DNA of 28,246 bases from an uncultured Prevotellaceae bacterium (GTDB lineage: Bacteria > Bacteroidota > Bacteroidia > Bacteroidales > Muribaculaceae): contig CALBLR010000424.1 in NCBI GenBank assembly GCA_937896015.1, positions 1-28,246 on the forward strand, written 5' to 3'. Shown in pieces: positions 26,165 through 28,246 of this stretch (positions are counted from its first letter, which is position 1; each line of letters opens with the position of its first letter). The translations under genes and the position numbers were made by a program. The notes below the pieces were generated by a model. It saw only the letters and a program-made list of their open reading frames with translations. It searched no databases and was not told the DNA's origin.

Positions 26165-26196
26165 CAAAGTTATAATAAGTGTTAGATTTTGGCAAG
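26165..26196 (-). promoter_or_regulatory. Promoter of the second cargo operon
   Basis: On the minus strand CTTG (26193-26196) precedes TAACTTTG (26165-26172) by 20 bases. The second box matches TAnnTTTG fully. Transcription would begin near 26158, about 55 bases before the ATG at 26102. Confidence 0.55.
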
Positions 26197-26242
26197 AAAA
26201 CCGACGATTATTTTACTGTCAGCACTGATTTTGCCTGTAAAT

Positions 26243-26257
26243 GTTACTAACTGTAAC
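26243..26257. promoter_or_regulatory. Small inverted repeat between two divergent promoters
   Basis: GTTAC, five bases, GTAAC. It lies between the -33 boxes of the leftward cargo operon and the rightward protease gene, 18 bases from the latter. It could be a shared operator. It recalls the GTTACATGTAAC core of the palindromes near the ATPase gene, but with a different spacer. Confidence 0.3.
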
Positions 26258-26274
26258 TTTTGTTCGCCTAATCG

Positions 26275-26306
26275 CTTGCTCAATATTTTTAATATGGTTA
26301 ATTTTG
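26275..26306 (+). promoter_or_regulatory. Promoter of the S8 protease gene
   Basis: CTTG at 26275-26278 is followed after 20 bases by TAATTTTG at 26299-26306, a full TAnnTTTG match. Transcription would start near 26313, giving a short leader of about 17 bases to the ATG at 26330. Confidence 0.55.
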
Positions 26307-26329
26307 TGGAAACAAATTTCACATCGATT

Positions 26330-28246
26330 ATGAAAAAAATGTTACTACTGGCTTCTTTGCTGACGCTCACGGCTCATGCCGGCGGATTGGCACAGAGCAA
26401 TAAAGCCGCTGCCGGCGCCAAGTTTATCAGTTCCATTGCGGCAAGCGATGCCGTTAACCAGGCGTTGCTTGAGCGCGGCTTCCCCATTCAAGACAAGCGC
26501 GGAATGGTCGACGTGGTGCTGTCGGCAACCGACGCTGAGCAGTGCGCCGACCGCCTGCGCGGCATGGGCCTGAGTGTGGGCACAGCCAATGCCGGAGGCG
26601 TGACCGTGGCTGTGCCGGCTGACATGCTTGGGCGGTTGGCCGAAATTCCCGGCGTGAGCGAAATCCACATGGCAAGGCCGCTGTTTCCGCTGCTCGACGA
26701 GGCTCGTGCGGCTTGCGGTGTGGACATGGCGCAAGCCGGCACTGGACTCACCACCCCGTTTAATGGCGAAAACACCATAGTGGGTATAATCGACAGCGGA
26801 TTTCAGTACGATCACGGCGCATTTGTCGACGGCGACACAAAGCAGAGCCGCATCAGCCGCATATGGGAGCAGGATTGCGACACATTGGAGAGCTTGCGTC
26901 CCGACAAGTTTGCGTATGGCTGCGAATATGCGCCGGGCAAAGCGACCCTTGCACGCAGCTACGACATCGCCACAAGCTCCCACGGCACCCATGTGGCCGG
27001 CATAGCAGCCGGTGGCGACTTCCGATACAGCAACAAATACTATGGCGTGGCGCCCAAGTCGGAGATAGTGCTCGTGTCCACCAAGTCGACCGACGCGTCG
27101 GTGATTGATGCGGTGAAATACATATTCGACTATGCCGATTCGCAGCACAAGCCATGCGTGATAAACATTAGCCTCGGCTCCAACATAGGCCCCCACGACG
27201 GCACAGGGTACGTCGACCGCATGCTCGACGCCATGCAGGGCGAGGGACGGCTCATAGTGGGCGCGGCTGGCAACAGCTCGGGCGACAAATGCCACGCCGG
27301 AAAAAGTTTCTCGGTGCGCGACCACTCGCTGAACACTGGCTTGCAGTTTACCTCCTACGGCAAAACGCAACTGGGAATCGTTGACATCTGGGGCACTCCG
27401 TCGAAGAAGTTTAAGACCACAATTTATGTCTACGACAAGGCTGCCAATAAGAGGCTGGCCACATTTGATGCCGTCGACGCCACTCAAAGCGACGCTCGGA
27501 GGTTTGATTTCAATGGCTTGGAGTCGAGCAGCAGCGACAGCATCAAGGTGAGCCTGCTGGTGCAGTCGGGAGTTGATGCCAACAACGGCAAGCCCAATGT
27601 GTGCATTGTGGCCATGTGCAGCGGCATTAATAAGAAAAACGTGTTTCTCGGCATTGAGACCGAGGCCGTGTCGGGCACAGTGAATATGTGGAACGATGGT
27701 GTGTACTCCACCTTCAGCAATCTTGGAAACCCCGCCTACACCGACGGCGACTCGGAATGCAGCGTGAACGAGTTGGGCGGAACAGGCAAGAAAATAATCT
27801 CAGTTGGCGCGTTCGCGTCCAAAAACAAATACACCATGCTCGACGGCAACACTGGCGGCTCGAGCTATGCCGTGGGCAGCATTTGCCCATTCTCGTCGGC
27901 AGGCCCCACGGTGGACGGGCGCGTGAAACCTGAAATCGCCGCACCGGGCTCGATACTGGTGTCGGCCTACAACCGCTATTACGGTGCGTTTAATGCCGCC
28001 AAAATGGTGAGCGCCCTGTCGACCGACGGCAAGGCCTCATACTATGGCACAATGCAGGGCACATCCATGTCCTCGCCGTTTGTGGCCGGTGTGATGGCTC
28101 TTTGGCTTCAGGCCGACCCGTCGCTCACGCCCGAGAAGGCTAAGCAGATTTTGCAGGCATCGGCCACCAACGACTCTTTCAAAGGCGATGTGAGGCAGAC
28201 GGGATCGCCGCAGTGGGGCTATGGCAAGGTGAATGCCTATAAGGGA
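26330..28246 (+). CDS. Secreted subtilisin-like serine protease (S8 family), 3' end cut by window edge
   Basis: A secreted endopeptidase, 639 codons visible, still open at the window end. The start ATG at 26330 begins a signal peptide (MKKMLLLASLLTLTAHAGG). Residues about 50-130 look like an inhibitor-type propeptide (MVDVVLSATDAEQCADRL, VAVPADMLGRLAEIPGV). The catalytic triad is visible: D155 in VGIIDSGFQYDH, H218 in SSHGTHVAGIAAGG and S579 in MQGTSMSSPFVAG, with oxyanion N315 in GAAGNSSG. The distance N315 to S579 is 264 residues, against 66 in subtilisin BPN', so about 200 residues are inserted, mostly a beta-rich segment (QLGIVDIWGTPSKKFKTTIYV, VNMWNDGVYSTFS). A C-terminal sorting tail would be expected but is outside the window. 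It is divergent from the second cargo operon, with which it shares a 227-base regulatory region. Substrate unknown. Confidence 0.95.
   Translation, partial: MKKMLLLASLLTLTAHAGGLAQSNKAAAGAKFISSIAASDAVNQALLERGFPIQDKRGMVDVVLSATDAEQCADRLRGMGLSVGTANAGGVTVAVPADMLGRLAEIPGVSEIHMARPLFPLLDEARAACGVDMAQAGTGLTTPFNGENTIVGIIDSGFQYDHGAFVDGDTKQSRISRIWEQDCDTLESLRPDKFAYGCEYAPGKATLARSYDIATSSHGTHVAGIAAGGDFRYSNKYYGVAPKSEIVLVSTKSTDASVIDAVKYIFDYADSQHKPCVINISLGSNIGPHDGTGYVDRMLDAMQGEGRLIVGAAGNSSGDKCHAGKSFSVRDHSLNTGLQFTSYGKTQLGIVDIWGTPSKKFKTTIYVYDKAANKRLATFDAVDATQSDARRFDFNGLESSSSDSIKVSLLVQSGVDANNGKPNVCIVAMCSGINKKNVFLGIETEAVSGTVNMWNDGVYSTFSNLGNPAYTDGDSECSVNELGGTGKKIISVGAFASKNKYTMLDGNTGGSSYAVGSICPFSSAGPTVDGRVKPEIAAPGSILVSAYNRYYGAFNAAKMVSALSTDGKASYYGTMQGTSMSSPFVAGVMALWLQADPSLTPEKAKQILQASATNDSFKGDVRQTGSPQWGYGKVNAYKG

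Noticed and set aside
26243..26267. Possible fourth copy of the ATPase-linked palindrome (GTTAC-N5-GTAAC followed by TTTTGTTCG)
   Set aside because: The core has a different centre and spacing, and the TTCGTCAAAA arm is absent, so it is kept only as a small inverted repeat and not called a copy.
26345..27487. 380-codon minus-strand open frame opposite the S8 protease gene
   Set aside because: The plus strand shows a full catalytic triad; the minus frame has no recognisable domain.
1..28246. CRISPR array, tRNA, rRNA, insertion sequence or phage module
   Set aside because: No regularly spaced short repeats, cloverleaf-like sequences, conserved rRNA segments, transposase or integrase motifs were seen in reading both strands.

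Overview
The window looks like a piece of a gut-type Bacteroidales chromosome. The evidence is: no strong Shine-Dalgarno sites, promoters of the Bacteroides type (TTTG, about 20 bases, TAnnTTTG), a PorO/P-type porin, a BACON-like domain, and a series of large secreted proteins with C-terminal type IX secretion (T9SS) sorting tails. The GC-rich, GGC/GTG/CTG-heavy coding style would fit a family such as Muribaculaceae, but that placement is a guess.

Layout, left to right. Bases 1-948 (minus) hold the first 316 codons of an Xaa-Pro aminopeptidase. Bases 1143-3899 (minus) encode a 918-residue exported protein of unknown function with an atypical short sorting tail. Bases 4083-5582 form a distinct AT-richer island: an AAA/DUF4143 ATPase gene (minus) with a 60-bp palindrome downstream and two related palindromes around its promoter. 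Bases 5692-10958 (minus) are a two-gene operon of multidomain T9SS cargo (Fn3/jelly-roll protein, then MAM-like/PKD/BACON-like protein). Bases 11243-12934 (plus) carry a tail-anchored zinc-ribbon protein and a monofunctional mannose-1-phosphate guanylyltransferase (manC). This pair converges on a porin gene (13026-14225, minus) at a 23-bp perfect hairpin. Bases 14413-20508 (minus) encode a 2031-residue GLUG-repeat surface protein. Bases 20816-26102 (minus) are a second cargo operon: a propeller/Fn3/carboxypeptidase-regulatory-like protein, then a leucine-rich-repeat protein. Divergent from it, 26330 to the window end (plus) is the first 639 codons of a secreted subtilisin-like (S8) protease.

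How it works together: six minus-strand genes encode proteins with signal peptides and T9SS-like tails, so the window is mainly a secreted or surface-protein locus served by a T9SS encoded elsewhere (no secretion machinery is visible here). The S8 protease shares a short regulatory region with the second cargo operon and could act on, or be co-regulated with, exported proteins; that is inference. manC would supply GDP-mannose for surface glycans.

I see no rRNA, tRNA, CRISPR array, transposase or phage gene. The best candidate for something undescribed is the palindrome-flanked ATPase island.
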